Translations under genes and position numbers: made by a program | Assembly (NCBI GenBank): GCA_905233895.1 | Contig: CAJOFL010000003.1 | Span: 39,117-103,116 of the forward strand | Origin: an uncultured Bacteroidales bacterium | GTDB lineage: Bacteria; Bacteroidota; Bacteroidia; Bacteroidales; P3 | DNA length: 64,000 bases | Reading direction: 5' to 3' | The notes under the pieces: generated by a model | The model's database searches: none | What the model was told of the DNA's origin: nothing | The model's input: the letters and a program-made list of their open reading frames with translations, nothing else | In this document: piece by piece, positions 28,320 through 37,621 of the stretch | How positions within the stretch are numbered: the stretch's first letter is position 1 | Layout: every line of letters starts with the position of its first letter

Positions 28320-29660
28320 ATGAACATCATAATCGCAGGCGACGGAGAGGTCGGTTTCCATCTGGCCAAGTCGTTGACCGAACTGGATTGCAACATCACG
28401 GTTGTCGATCCACACAGCGAACTGCTGAAACGTCTTGAGAGTGAGACCGATTTGATGACTATAACCGGCAACTCAACCTCGCCGCAGGTGCTCCGCGATG
28501 CCGGCGTTGAAGGGTGCGACCTGTTCCTGGCCGTGCTCCACGACGAAAGCATCAACCTCATGAGCGCCATCCTCGCCAAAAAGCTGAAAGCCAAGAAGAC
28601 TGTGGCCCGTATCACCAATGCCGAGCTACTCAGCCCCAAAAACCGCGACATGCTGCACGACCTCGGGGTCGACGAGATGGTCTGCCCCGAACGCATCGCC
28701 GCCAAGGAGATTACCAACTTGCTGAATAACACCGTCGCTACAGAGTTTTTCGACTTCAGCGGCGGGTTGCTTACTATGTACGTCATACGCCTTGAAGCCG
28801 AAAGTCCGGTGGTAAACCACTGTGTGCGTGAGCTTACTGAGATGTACCGCGAACTGCAGGTGCGCGTCGTTGCCGTTCTCCGCACAGGCGAAACCATTAT
28901 ACCTCACAGCGATACGGTATTCCAGCAGGGAGACCTAGCCTACATCATAGGGCGCGCCAACCAGTTGGAAGCCGTCAACCATGTGGCTGGGAAAGAGTCG
29001 GTTAGCATCAGACGAGTAATGATGGCCGGCGGCGGACGCATTGGCCGATATGCCGCCATGAGCCTGGCCGACCGCATGAAGATAACCCTCATCGAAGAGA
29101 ACCGTACTCGCGCCGAGGAACTTAGCACCCAACTTTCAGGCCCGCTTATCATACATGGCGACGCCACCGACATCGAACTCCTCAAGGAAGAAGGCCTCCA
29201 GCAAGCCGACGCATTCATAGGAGTCACCAACTCAAGCGAGACCAACGTGCTTACATGCCTGCATGCAAAGAAGTTGGGAGTGCGCCGCACCATAGCCCTG
29301 GTCGAGAACACGGGGTTCATTTCCCTCTCGCAGGACATCGGAATCGACACCATCATCAACAAGAAACTCATCACTGCCAGCTACATAGCCCGTTTCATAG
29401 TGAAGGGCGACGCCGTCAGCAGCAAGTGGCTTTCAGGTACCAATGCCGAAGTCCTCGAGCTTATGGTTGGCAAGTGGGCCCCCGCCACACGCAAGCCACT
29501 CGGCGAGTTGTCGCTCCCACAAGGGGCCACCATCGGCGGTGTCATACGCGGTCGCGAGACCATACTTCCCAGCCGTGACCTGCAGTTGCACCAGGGTGAC
29601 AAGGTGGTTGTCTTCACCCTTCCTCGGGCAATGGCCGCCGTTGCGCGTCTGTTTGACTAA
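28320..29660 (+). CDS. trkA: Trk potassium uptake regulatory subunit TrkA
   Basis: 446 residues from ATG 28320; the 12 extra residues in the track are poor coding sequence. Two tandem RCK modules: nucleotide-binding loops 'IIAGDGEVGFHLAKSL' at the N-terminus and 'MAGGGRIGRYAAMSL' near residue 233, each followed by a RCK-C domain. Gates the TrkH channel in response to NAD(H)/ATP. First gene of trkA-trkH-trkH. Confidence 0.94.
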   Translation: MNIIIAGDGEVGFHLAKSLTELDCNITVVDPHSELLKRLESETDLMTITGNSTSPQVLRDAGVEGCDLFLAVLHDESINLMSAILAKKLKAKKTVARITNAELLSPKNRDMLHDLGVDEMVCPERIAAKEITNLLNNTVATEFFDFSGGLLTMYVIRLEAESPVVNHCVRELTEMYRELQVRVVAVLRTGETIIPHSDTVFQQGDLAYIIGRANQLEAVNHVAGKESVSIRRVMMAGGGRIGRYAAMSLADRMKITLIEENRTRAEELSTQLSGPLIIHGDATDIELLKEEGLQQADAFIGVTNSSETNVLTCLHAKKLGVRRTIALVENTGFISLSQDIGIDTIINKKLITASYIARFIVKGDAVSSKWLSGTNAEVLELMVGKWAPATRKPLGELSLPQGATIGGVIRGRETILPSRDLQLHQGDKVVVFTLPRAMAAVARLFD

Positions 29661-29678
29661 CAATCAACTGGATAGTAC

Positions 29679-31139
29679 TTGGAGAAAACCAACCATAGGC
29701 TCATCGCACGGCTCACGGGCTCGATACTAGGTGTACTAGCCACGGCGGCGTTGTTGCCGCTGGCTCTCTCGCTCTACATGCGCGACGGTGCCCAATACGC
29801 CTTCACAATGACGGTAGGTGCCATGGGCATTTGTGCCCTGCTATTCCACAACTTACTGGGTCGCAGAGCCGTATACCAACTTCGCGAACGCGAAAGTTTC
29901 TACATCACAGCCGCCATCTGGCTCGTCGCACCTCTTGGAGGCTCCCTGCCCTACTTGCTCAGCGGCACCTTACCCACATTCACCGACGCCGTATTCGAGT
30001 CATTCAGTGGTTTCACCACTACCGGCTCATCTGTCGTCTCCGACCCTCGTGGCTGCGCACCAAGCATCCTCCTATGGCGTGCCATGACCCAATGGGTCGG
30101 CGGATTGGGGCTGATACTTTTCCTGGTGGCCGTCACACGACGGCTACGCGAGGGCTCTCTCCAACTTTATGATGCCGAATTCTCTGGAACACAGCAGCGT
30201 AAGCTGCACCCAAAGATAGCCGTTTCCGTAAGCCGTATGTGGCATATCTATATACTGCTCACACTGATTCTCGGGGCATTGCTGGCCATTGCCGGCAACT
30301 CTCCACTCGACTCGGTATGCCTCGCCCTGAGCACCGTGTCGACCGGCGGCTTCATGACATCGGCCGGCGGGCTGGTCGGCTACTCCCGCCTCACGCTGGC
30401 GATACTCACTGTCTTCATGTTTCTCAGCGGCGTGAATGTGGCGTTGCTCTATAATTTCCTCACCCTCCACTGGCACCGTCTGCGCCATAGCGCCGAATTT
30501 GTGGTTTACCTTGTGGTGTTCGCCCTATCCGTAGGTCTCTGCACCCTCGGCGGTACGCTATACGGAATGCCAGTTTTAGAGGCCCTTCGCGACTCGGCGT
30601 TCCACGTGGCCTCAACCGTAAGCACCTGCGGTTTCTACCAACCCACAGAACTTTGTACCTCGCCGCTAGGCGCTTCCGTCACGTTCCTCCTCATCCTATG
30701 CGGTGCGATGGCCGGCTCGACCGGTGGCGGTATCAAACTGCGCCGCCTGATGACCCTAAGCCGTTACCTGCGAAACTACTTTACCCGTATGCTTCACCCA
30801 TCGGCGGTTTTCTCCGTAAAAATCGACCATAAGCCAGTTCCGGCCGACTACGTTAACAAGATTTTCGGTTTTATGTTCCTCTATATCTGCTTCATCCTAG
30901 GTGGCGCGTTCCTGCTTACCGTCGGCGGAAGCAGCATACCTGAGGCCTTTTGTCTCGCCGCAGCCAATATTTCCAACCTAGGTCCTTCACCGCTAATCAA
31001 TTCGATGGGTGCATCGCTCGACTATGCAACACTCTCCACCCTGTCGAAATGGACCCTCATAGTGCTCATGCTCGCCGGACGGCTTGAAATTTTCGCCCTG
31101 CTGGCCATATTCTTACCTGTCAACTGGAAACGAAGATGA
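29679..31139 (+). CDS. trkH: TrkH family potassium transporter, first copy
   Basis: 486 residues with a TTG start (no ATG before the first membrane helix). Four pore loops are readable: 'SGFTTTGSSVV', 'STVSTGGFMT', 'STVSTCGFYQ' and 'ANISNLGPSP', as expected for the fourfold pseudo-repeat of TrkH/KtrB. Inner-membrane K+ uptake with TrkA. Its stop overlaps the start of the second trkH (ATGA). Confidence 0.92.
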   Translation: MEKTNHRLIARLTGSILGVLATAALLPLALSLYMRDGAQYAFTMTVGAMGICALLFHNLLGRRAVYQLRERESFYITAAIWLVAPLGGSLPYLLSGTLPTFTDAVFESFSGFTTTGSSVVSDPRGCAPSILLWRAMTQWVGGLGLILFLVAVTRRLREGSLQLYDAEFSGTQQRKLHPKIAVSVSRMWHIYILLTLILGALLAIAGNSPLDSVCLALSTVSTGGFMTSAGGLVGYSRLTLAILTVFMFLSGVNVALLYNFLTLHWHRLRHSAEFVVYLVVFALSVGLCTLGGTLYGMPVLEALRDSAFHVASTVSTCGFYQPTELCTSPLGASVTFLLILCGAMAGSTGGGIKLRRLMTLSRYLRNYFTRMLHPSAVFSVKIDHKPVPADYVNKIFGFMFLYICFILGGAFLLTVGGSSIPEAFCLAAANISNLGPSPLINSMGASLDYATLSTLSKWTLIVLMLAGRLEIFALLAIFLPVNWKRR

Positions 31140-32593
31140 GAACTGACGATTTCAAAGCGGTACTGAGGTTCATCGGCCTAATGTTGATGGCGGAAGGGGG
31201 CTTGATGGCTCTTTGTCTGATTCCCGCCATCCATTTTGCCGACGGAACCGCCCGCGCAGTGGCCACCAGTTCGGCATTCACATTGGCCGTGGGAGCGCTT
31301 ATGTGGGTCAGTTTCAACCGCTATCGCCATATCGACGACCGCCGGATGTCCTACCTATTAGTTACCCTCCTGTGGTTGGTTCTCACATTATTCGGGGCGT
31401 TGCCTCTGATGGCTACCGGTGCCACCGCACGGATCACGCTGGCTTTCTTCGAGTCAATGTCAGGCCTCACAACCACAGGCGCCACCATATTCTCCGACGT
31501 AGCGACACTGCCCGCATCCGTACTCCTCTGGCGATCGATGCTGCAATGGTTTGGCGGTTTCGGTATCGTGCTTCTCGTTCTAGCACTAACACCCCGCCTG
31601 GGCATCAACCGTTATGCCCTTTACACCGCCGAAGCCTCCGGTGCTGACAACACAGGCAAGACAGCAGTGAAGACTTCCGTCACCGTACGCCGTACCTTAG
31701 CCATCTACCTGGCACTCACCGCATTCTTCATTGTTGCCCTCCGCGCCAGTGGAATGCACATCTGGGATGCCGTATGCCTGACGTTCACCAACATATCGTC
31801 GGGCGGATTCTCCGTAGCAAGCGATGGCATTGCCTCATACACCTATCTGCAGCAATATATTTTGGCAACAGCGATGCTCCTGAGTGGTGTCAACTTCACC
31901 CTGCTATATCTTTTCCTCACCTTCCGTTGGCGAAAAATTGGCCACAAACTTGACCAGGTTACATTTTATCTACTCATCTGTATATTAGCCATCTTGGTCA
32001 CTGCCGCCACGCTACATTTCGAGAGCGACATGAGTGTCAACGACTCCCTACGTCTGGCCACCGTGCAAGGTATCAGTTCCTTGACCACTACCGGCACCGT
32101 TGCCGCCGATACCACTCTATGGCCCATACCACTGACATTCCTACTGTTAATCCTTTCACTCTGTGGCGGAATGGCAGGCTCGACATCCGGTGGACTTAAG
32201 GTGATGAGAATACTTATCCTGCTTCGCAACGCACGAAGTATCTACCTTGGCCGCACCCATCCCCGCGCCATCAACCCTGTTAGACTCAACGGTAGACCCG
32301 TAAGCAGCCATATACGTGCCAACGTGATGGTTATATTTCTGGTTTTCGTACTCACTCTTATGGTCGGAACCATGCTCCTGATGCTCTGCGGCATAGATGC
32401 AATCGAGGCCATAGGCGCAACCGTAGGCTGCCTAACTGGTTACGGACCAGGACTCGGACCCTCTGGAGGCTTCGGTTCCTACGCAGCCTTCACCCCAGCA
32501 GCCTTGTGGCTATGCACGGCGCTTATGCTTCTCGGCCGATTGGAATGCATGACCGTACTGGTATTGTTCCTACCCCGTTTTTGGCGCCGGTAA
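31136..32593 (+). CDS. trkH: TrkH family potassium transporter, second copy
   Basis: 485 residues. Pore loops: 'SGLTTTGATIF', 'TNISSGGFSV', 'SSLTTTGTVA', 'GCLTGYGPGLGP'. The third and fourth loops differ from the first copy, so the two are diverged paralogues, not a recent duplication. They share one TrkA, and either form separate channels or a mixed dimer (TrkH works as a dimer; mixing is inference). Last gene of the operon. Confidence 0.92.
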   Translation: MRTDDFKAVLRFIGLMLMAEGGLMALCLIPAIHFADGTARAVATSSAFTLAVGALMWVSFNRYRHIDDRRMSYLLVTLLWLVLTLFGALPLMATGATARITLAFFESMSGLTTTGATIFSDVATLPASVLLWRSMLQWFGGFGIVLLVLALTPRLGINRYALYTAEASGADNTGKTAVKTSVTVRRTLAIYLALTAFFIVALRASGMHIWDAVCLTFTNISSGGFSVASDGIASYTYLQQYILATAMLLSGVNFTLLYLFLTFRWRKIGHKLDQVTFYLLICILAILVTAATLHFESDMSVNDSLRLATVQGISSLTTTGTVAADTTLWPIPLTFLLLILSLCGGMAGSTSGGLKVMRILILLRNARSIYLGRTHPRAINPVRLNGRPVSSHIRANVMVIFLVFVLTLMVGTMLLMLCGIDAIEAIGATVGCLTGYGPGLGPSGGFGSYAAFTPAALWLCTALMLLGRLECMTVLVLFLPRFWRR

Positions 32594-32601
32594 AAATAAA
32601 T

Positions 32602-32632
32602 TTTGTCATATCCGTGAAAATATGTATTTTTG
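32602..32632 (+). promoter_or_regulatory. Promoter of ftsE
   Basis: TTTG (32602-32605), 19 bases, TATTTTTG (32625-32632). The ORF-track start at 32630 falls on the -7 box, which supports the ATG at 32660. Confidence 0.7.
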
Positions 32633-32659
32633 CATTTTGTTAATACAGCCCCACTTACA

Positions 32660-33373
32660 ATGGAAGATAAAAACACATCGAACATAGAAGTTCCCGTGGT
32701 TCAGCTTGAAAATGTGACGATAAGCCACGATAGCGAGCCTCTTCTCAAGGGTATAAACATAACTCTCAACCCAGGTGAATTTGTTTATCTTATAGGCAAA
32801 AGCGGCACTGGAAAGACCTCGTTGCTACGCAGCCTCTATGCCGACTTGCCAGTCGACAGCGGAAACGCCACAGTATGCGGCTTCGATGTCGCAAAGATGC
32901 GTCGCCGTAACATACCGCGTCTGCGCCGTCGTATCGGGATGGTGTTTCAGGACTTCCGACTGCTCAACGACCGCAACGTTTATTCCAACCTCGAGTTTGT
33001 GCTACGTGCCACCGGCTGGCGACGTCAGAATGAAATCCGTACCCGCATCGAAGAGACTCTCACCGCTGTCGGCATAGCTGACAAAAGCGACGAGATGCCC
33101 TACCGTCTATCCGAAGGTCAGCAGCAACGTATTGGCATTGCCCGTGCCTTGGTCGGCAACCCCGACCTGATACTGGCCGACGAACCCACTGGCAATCTGG
33201 ACCCTGTCACATCTGCTGAGATTATTCAGCTCCTGACCGACATCAACCGGAACACCCGAACCACTATGCTCATCTCCACCCACGACTTTATGACCATCGA
33301 CCGCTTCCCCGCCCGAGTGTTGGTGTGTGAAGGTGGAACTATCGTCGACAGCGAGACCCAAGCCGCACAATAA
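32660..33373 (+). CDS. ftsE: Cell-division ABC ATPase FtsE-like
   Basis: 237 residues from ATG 32660. Walker A 'GKSGTGKTSLLR', signature 'LSEGQQQRIGIARALV', Walker B 'LILADEPTGNLD', H loop 'STHDF'. 'GMVFQDFRLLNDRNVYSNLEFVL' is characteristic of FtsE, the ATPase that with FtsX activates septal peptidoglycan hydrolases. No ftsX gene is adjacent, which is common in Bacteroidota. Other lipoprotein-exporter-type ATPases (LolD-like) are a less likely alternative. Confidence 0.87.
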   Translation: MEDKNTSNIEVPVVQLENVTISHDSEPLLKGINITLNPGEFVYLIGKSGTGKTSLLRSLYADLPVDSGNATVCGFDVAKMRRRNIPRLRRRIGMVFQDFRLLNDRNVYSNLEFVLRATGWRRQNEIRTRIEETLTAVGIADKSDEMPYRLSEGQQQRIGIARALVGNPDLILADEPTGNLDPVTSAEIIQLLTDINRNTRTTMLISTHDFMTIDRFPARVLVCEGGTIVDSETQAAQ

Positions 33374-33440
33374 GTTGCAATAAATTGCGTAATAACAATA
33401 CTAATTTGTTAGTATAAAAATTAAAGTCAAGAAATAAGAT

Positions 33441-34373
33441 ATGAAAAAAATCCTTTTGATAATAATGGCTGTAGCGCTCACCTTCGGTGCCGTCAGCGCC
33501 CAAACCAAGCCCCAAAGCGGCAAGAAAGGAACCTCGCCTTATATCACCGGCAAACAGAAAATCCGCGGTGAACAGCCAGAGTGCTACACATTCGACCGCT
33601 TCACTCCATTTTCCACTAAGGACTCCAAACGCTATTATTGTCCATTTGACTACTCGATATTGCCAGAGTTGACCAAGAAGCCCGCACCCGAATGGGGCGA
33701 TATGCAGCCCGTGATGAACTACCTCGAGATGAGTTCGCGCGCCGTTATGACCGTATGTGCCATCTATGCCGTCAACCCCGAAATCGAGGATCCTGCCACC
33801 CACGACCGACTCGCAAAACAAGCAGCCAATGAAGCCAAGAGTTGCCTCGACGCTTTCGATGCTTGGAAGACCAAAAAAGAGTGGCGCAACAAGATACAAT
33901 ATTATGTCGCCGAAGTAGACTACCGTTACTTCAAAGGAGCAAACTACTATAACGCCAAGACTGACGACGAGATTATCCACGTTGGCCTGCTACTCTATTT
34001 CGGCAGCAAGAAACGCCCAATTTTTGACGCCGACACCGTGAGCCGAACCTTCCCCGACATCCGATTCTTCCCCAACGACGCCACAATCGTCGACTCGTGG
34101 AACTCGGTACTCGACGAACTTTCCGACTATCTCAAGGAGAACGATCGTAAAGGCGTTATGCTCACCGGTTACTCCGACAACCGCGGTACTGCCGCTTACA
34201 GCCTCGGTGTGTCGCGCCAACGTGCCATGGAAGTCAAAAAAGCTCTGGTTATGCGTGGTATCGATGAAAACCGCATCGAAGTTGTGGCCAAGGGTGACGA
34301 AGACCCCGTGGGCGACAACGACAATAAAGAGGATTTCGCCAAAAACAACCGCGTCAGCATCAAGATACAATAA
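33441..34373 (+). CDS. OmpA family outer-membrane protein
   Basis: 310 residues, signal peptide about 1-20 (ending VSAQ). The C-terminal 110 residues are an OmpA-like peptidoglycan-binding domain: 'GVMLTGYSDNRGTAAYSLGVSRQRAMEVKKAL', 'IEVVAKGDEDPVGDN', 'NNRVSIKI'. The N-terminal part (about 30-190) is not a recognisable barrel and may be a periplasmic adaptor. Likely tethers the outer membrane to the cell wall. Its frame continues without a shift into the acetyltransferase gene after the TAA stop. Confidence 0.88.
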   Translation: MKKILLIIMAVALTFGAVSAQTKPQSGKKGTSPYITGKQKIRGEQPECYTFDRFTPFSTKDSKRYYCPFDYSILPELTKKPAPEWGDMQPVMNYLEMSSRAVMTVCAIYAVNPEIEDPATHDRLAKQAANEAKSCLDAFDAWKTKKEWRNKIQYYVAEVDYRYFKGANYYNAKTDDEIIHVGLLLYFGSKKRPIFDADTVSRTFPDIRFFPNDATIVDSWNSVLDELSDYLKENDRKGVMLTGYSDNRGTAAYSLGVSRQRAMEVKKALVMRGIDENRIEVVAKGDEDPVGDNDNKEDFAKNNRVSIKIQ

Positions 34374-34484
34374 GACTTCGAGACAATCAAACGTATCAAT
34401 ATTTCAACACATAATAAGGAGCGCTATCGCCAACTCTGCGAAGCCACCAGCAACAGCATACCTATTTTCCAGCAAGCCTGGTGG

Positions 34485-35366
34485 ATGGATGTGGTGTGCG
34501 AGGGGAAAGAATGGGATGTAATCCTGGCGACCGATGGCGACCGAGTTTTGGCCGCACTTCCATACCTCATTCGAAGTCGATTTGGTTTGCGTTATATCAT
34601 TCAGCCCCAACTGACCCAGTTTTCAGGACCCGTATTCTTCCCGCCGGCCGACCTCTCACCTCAGCGACGAGCCGATTTCGAGCATAACGCCTGCGACAAG
34701 CTCATCAAGGGCCTACGCGAACTACACCCTGGATATTTCTGTCAGCGCTTCGCCCCGTCGGTAACCGACTGGCTTCCGTTCCACTGGGCCGGCTTCCGCC
34801 AGACCACACGCTACACTTACCGTATAGACGACATAAGCGATACACAGCGGGTCTTCGATTCATTCGATCGTTCGAAAGAGCGTCAGCGCCGCATACGCCG
34901 CATCGCCGACCTATATACCGTCGATACCGATATCGACAGCGCCACTTTCGCCAGTTTTCACAGCGAATACTGGCACTCGCGCGGCCAGCGGGATATTACG
35001 CCAGAGCCACTTATGCGCCGCGTAATCGACACCGCAACCTCTCGTAGCCAGGGTCTAGCCCTCGGTCTACGTGATACCGACGGGAAACTCCAAGCCGCAT
35101 GGTTTGCCGTATACGATAGCCACTGCGCCCATGCACTCCTCTCGGCCAAAGCGCCCGATATCCAGTCTGCCGACATATCGGCCCTCCTCATCTGGCGTAT
35201 GATAGAGATCCTCTCAGACCGCACCGCATCATTTGACTTCGAAGGGAGTATGGATCCCTCGCTGGAATATTTTTACCGCTCGTTTGGAGCCCGTCAAGTA
35301 CCGCTGCTTGAAGTGTCACGCATCACCAACCCATTGTTCCATATCATTCTACGTTTGCACCGATGA
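34485..35366 (+). CDS. FemAB/GNAT-type acyltransferase; true start probably upstream
   Basis: 293 residues from the first in-frame ATG (34485). The pattern, two weak GNAT-like halves with 'FDRSKERQRRIRR' and 'ADISALLIWRMIEILSDRTASFDFEGSMDPSLEYFYRSFGA' at the end, fits the GNAT/FemAB-like acetyltransferases common in Bacteroidota. The codons before ATG 34485 ('RYRQLCEATSNSIPIFQQAWW') look coding and resemble the usual N-terminus of these proteins, but no ATG, GTG or TTG exists between them and the OmpA stop at 34371. A rare ATT/ATC start (for instance 34401 or 34386) is possible. Ends overlapping rlmH by four bases. Confidence 0.75.
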   Translation: MDVVCEGKEWDVILATDGDRVLAALPYLIRSRFGLRYIIQPQLTQFSGPVFFPPADLSPQRRADFEHNACDKLIKGLRELHPGYFCQRFAPSVTDWLPFHWAGFRQTTRYTYRIDDISDTQRVFDSFDRSKERQRRIRRIADLYTVDTDIDSATFASFHSEYWHSRGQRDITPEPLMRRVIDTATSRSQGLALGLRDTDGKLQAAWFAVYDSHCAHALLSAKAPDIQSADISALLIWRMIEILSDRTASFDFEGSMDPSLEYFYRSFGARQVPLLEVSRITNPLFHIILRLHR

Positions 35367-35836
35367 ACATCCGCCTTGTGGTAGTCGGAAAGACCGACAT
35401 CGACTATATCCAGCAAGGTATCAACGAATATACCTCACGACTGGGACATTACACCAACTTCGAAATAGTAGTGATTCCTTCGTTGAAGAACGCCGGCTCG
35501 ATGCGCCCCGAAGAACTCAAAGAGCGCGAAGGTGAACTTATCCTGAAACAGATGGAGCGTGCAGACGTAACGGTACTACTCGACGAACATGGCAAGGAAA
35601 TGACCTCTGTAGGTTTCTCTGAATTTCTCCAACGCCAGATGAATGCTGGAATCCGCACTCTATGTTTTGTCATCGGCGGGGCGTTCGGATTTTCTCCCGC
35701 CGTCTACGCAGCCGCCAACGGCAAGATTTCCCTATCTCAGATGACCTTCAACCACCAGATGGTGCGCCTCTTATTTGTGGAGCAACTCTACCGTGCCCAC
35801 ACCATCCTCCGTCACGAGAAATACCACAACGCCTGA
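35363..35836 (+). CDS. rlmH: 23S rRNA (pseudouridine1915-N3)-methyltransferase
   Basis: 157 residues, the standard RlmH length. SPOUT-fold motifs: 'LLDEHGKEMTSVGFSEFL', 'FVIGGAFGFS' (SAM-binding knot) and the C-terminal 'FNHQMVRLLFVEQLYRAHTI...YHN' tail are all present. Modifies helix 69 of 23S rRNA in the intact ribosome. Overlaps the upstream acyltransferase gene by four bases. Confidence 0.96.
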   Translation: MNIRLVVVGKTDIDYIQQGINEYTSRLGHYTNFEIVVIPSLKNAGSMRPEELKEREGELILKQMERADVTVLLDEHGKEMTSVGFSEFLQRQMNAGIRTLCFVIGGAFGFSPAVYAAANGKISLSQMTFNHQMVRLLFVEQLYRAHTILRHEKYHNA

Positions 35837-35872
35837 CACAATATAATTGACAAAACGGCGTTATCTCTTTGT

Positions 35873-36889
35873 ATGAAACAAAATAAAGTATTGATAGTAT
35901 ACACTGGCGGCACCATCGGCATGGTGCAGGACGAGAATGGCTCACTTCACCCCTTCGCCCTCGACCGTATATACGATGCCGTTCCTCAACTTCGCGCCTG
36001 TAGTTATGATATCGACTCGGTAACCCTTGATAAAATTATCGACTCGTCCGACATGCGCCCCGAGACATGGGCTGACATTGCCCGTATCATCGAACGCGAG
36101 TACGACCGCTACGACGGCTTCGTCGTCCTCCACGGAACCGACACGATGGCCTACACCGCGTCGGCGCTAAGTTTCATGTTCAAGAACCTGTCCAAACCTG
36201 TAGTTCTCACCGGCAGCCAACTTCCGCTTGGCATGTTGCGCAGCGACGGTCGCGAGAATATCATTTGCGCCCTCGAAATCGCATCGTGTCGTCTAGCCAC
36301 CATACCTGAAGTCTGCATCTTTTTCCAAAGCCACCTCTATCGCGGCAACCGCAGCACCAAGATGAACGCCGAGAATTTCGACGCCTTCGAGACCTACAAC
36401 TACCCCTCGTTGGCCAAGGTGGGTATCAACATGGTCTTCAAAGAGCATCTATTCCTTCCAATGCCTACCGAGCCTCTCGTCGTACGCACCGCTTTCGATA
36501 CACGGGTTGCAATTCTGAAACTATTCCCCGGCATCGGAGAAGAGGTGGTACGTGCCGTACTTGGTGCGCCCGACCTCCAAGGTGTAGTAATCGAGACCTA
36601 CGGATCTGGTAATGCACCCACCGACCGATGGTTTATCGACGCTCTCGACGAGGCCATCCGTCGCGGCGTTATTGTGATGAACGTCACCCAATGCAAGGCC
36701 GGAGCGGTGAAGATGCGCCAGTATGCCGCCAGCTGCGACATGGACCGCATCGGGGTGGTCGGTGCCGGCGACATCACTATCGAGGCCGCCGTCACCAAGA
36801 TGATGTACCTCCTCGGGAACTATCCGGGCGACAAAGACCACGTGCGCCTGCGCCTCAGCCAGTCGCTCCGTGGCGAAATCACAGAATAA
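35873..36889 (+). CDS. ansA: Type I (cytoplasmic) L-asparaginase
   Basis: 338 residues; first catalytic Thr in 'YTGGTIGMVQ' and second triad segment 'VLHGTDTMAYTASALSFM' are intact, as is the lysine in 'GRENIICALE' region. No signal peptide, so a cytoplasmic type I enzyme converting asparagine to aspartate and ammonia. The gene is 36 bases after rlmH and 9 bases before the PorT-like gene. Confidence 0.94.
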   Translation: MKQNKVLIVYTGGTIGMVQDENGSLHPFALDRIYDAVPQLRACSYDIDSVTLDKIIDSSDMRPETWADIARIIEREYDRYDGFVVLHGTDTMAYTASALSFMFKNLSKPVVLTGSQLPLGMLRSDGRENIICALEIASCRLATIPEVCIFFQSHLYRGNRSTKMNAENFDAFETYNYPSLAKVGINMVFKEHLFLPMPTEPLVVRTAFDTRVAILKLFPGIGEEVVRAVLGAPDLQGVVIETYGSGNAPTDRWFIDALDEAIRRGVIVMNVTQCKAGAVKMRQYAASCDMDRIGVVGAGDITIEAAVTKMMYLLGNYPGDKDHVRLRLSQSLRGEITE

Positions 36890-36898
36890 CCCCTCCCG

Positions 36899-37618
36899 AT
36901 GAAGCATATAGGACTTATAGGACTTATAGGACTTATAGGACTTATATGCCCTACAAGAGGATATTGCCAGGTGGGCAACCTTGGCCAGTTCGACCGGCGA
37001 CTGCTACACTACGGAATACAGGTGGGTCTCGTCGAGTCAAAATTCGACCTCGCCTTCAGCGAAGACGATGCCTTGCGCCAGACCCTCCAAGGGGTTACCT
37101 CCTATTACACACCTGGATTCCACATTGCCGTAATCGGCGACATGCGCCTCAACGACTACCTCAACCTACGTCTGCTGCCTGGTGTCACCATCGTCTCGCG
37201 CAACATAACATATTCCTGGGAGTCTGCCTATCTTGCCAGCCACCGTCTGGCCGAAGGCGAACGTTTGGCCGAGAGTGTCTACGGCGATATCCCTCTCGAA
37301 CTCAAGTTCCGCGCCCAGCGCCATAACGATTTCCGGCCTTACCTCACTACCGGTGTAAGCTACGGATTCGACTTCGCCTCGCTACGCCGCAACCGTAACC
37401 GCAACAATGAGAGCATCGTCCGACTCCAGCCAAACGACCTGCGCTACACGATGGGTCTCGGGTTCGACTTCTTCCTGCGCTACGTCAAATTCGCCATCGA
37501 ACTGAAGATGAACTTCGGAATCCTCGACCTCAAAGTACCCGACGACGATATTTACATCCGTTCGATGGACAATATGCTTACCCGTACGTTCATGATCAGT
37601 TTTACCTTTGAAGGATAG
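36899..37618 (+). CDS. PorT-like outer-membrane beta-barrel protein
   Basis: 239 residues. Signal peptide about 1-24, unusual because its hydrophobic core is a GLI repeat encoded by a 9-base tandem repeat. The rest ('LHYGIQVGLVESKFDLAF', 'RLLPGVTIVSRNITYSW', 'SVYGDIPLELKFRAQRHNDFRPYLTTGVSYGFDFAS', 'RYTMGLGFDFFLRYVKFAIELKMNFG') has the amphipathic strands and conserved phrases of the PorT/SprT family, an eight-strand outer-membrane protein associated with type IX secretion. This fits the T9SS substrate at 19.6-21.1 kb. A generic PorT-family barrel is the safer call. Confidence 0.82.
   Translation: MKHIGLIGLIGLIGLICPTRGYCQVGNLGQFDRRLLHYGIQVGLVESKFDLAFSEDDALRQTLQGVTSYYTPGFHIAVIGDMRLNDYLNLRLLPGVTIVSRNITYSWESAYLASHRLAEGERLAESVYGDIPLELKFRAQRHNDFRPYLTTGVSYGFDFASLRRNRNRNNESIVRLQPNDLRYTMGLGFDFFLRYVKFAIELKMNFGILDLKVPDDDIYIRSMDNMLTRTFMISFTFEG
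36911..36946. repeat. 9-bp in-frame tandem repeat in the PorT-like signal peptide
   Basis: Four exact copies of GGACTTATA inside codons 5-16 of the PorT-like gene, each adding Gly-Leu-Ile to the hydrophobic core. Changes in copy number would keep the frame and alter the signal-peptide length. Confidence 0.9.
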
Positions 37619-37621
37619 CCT

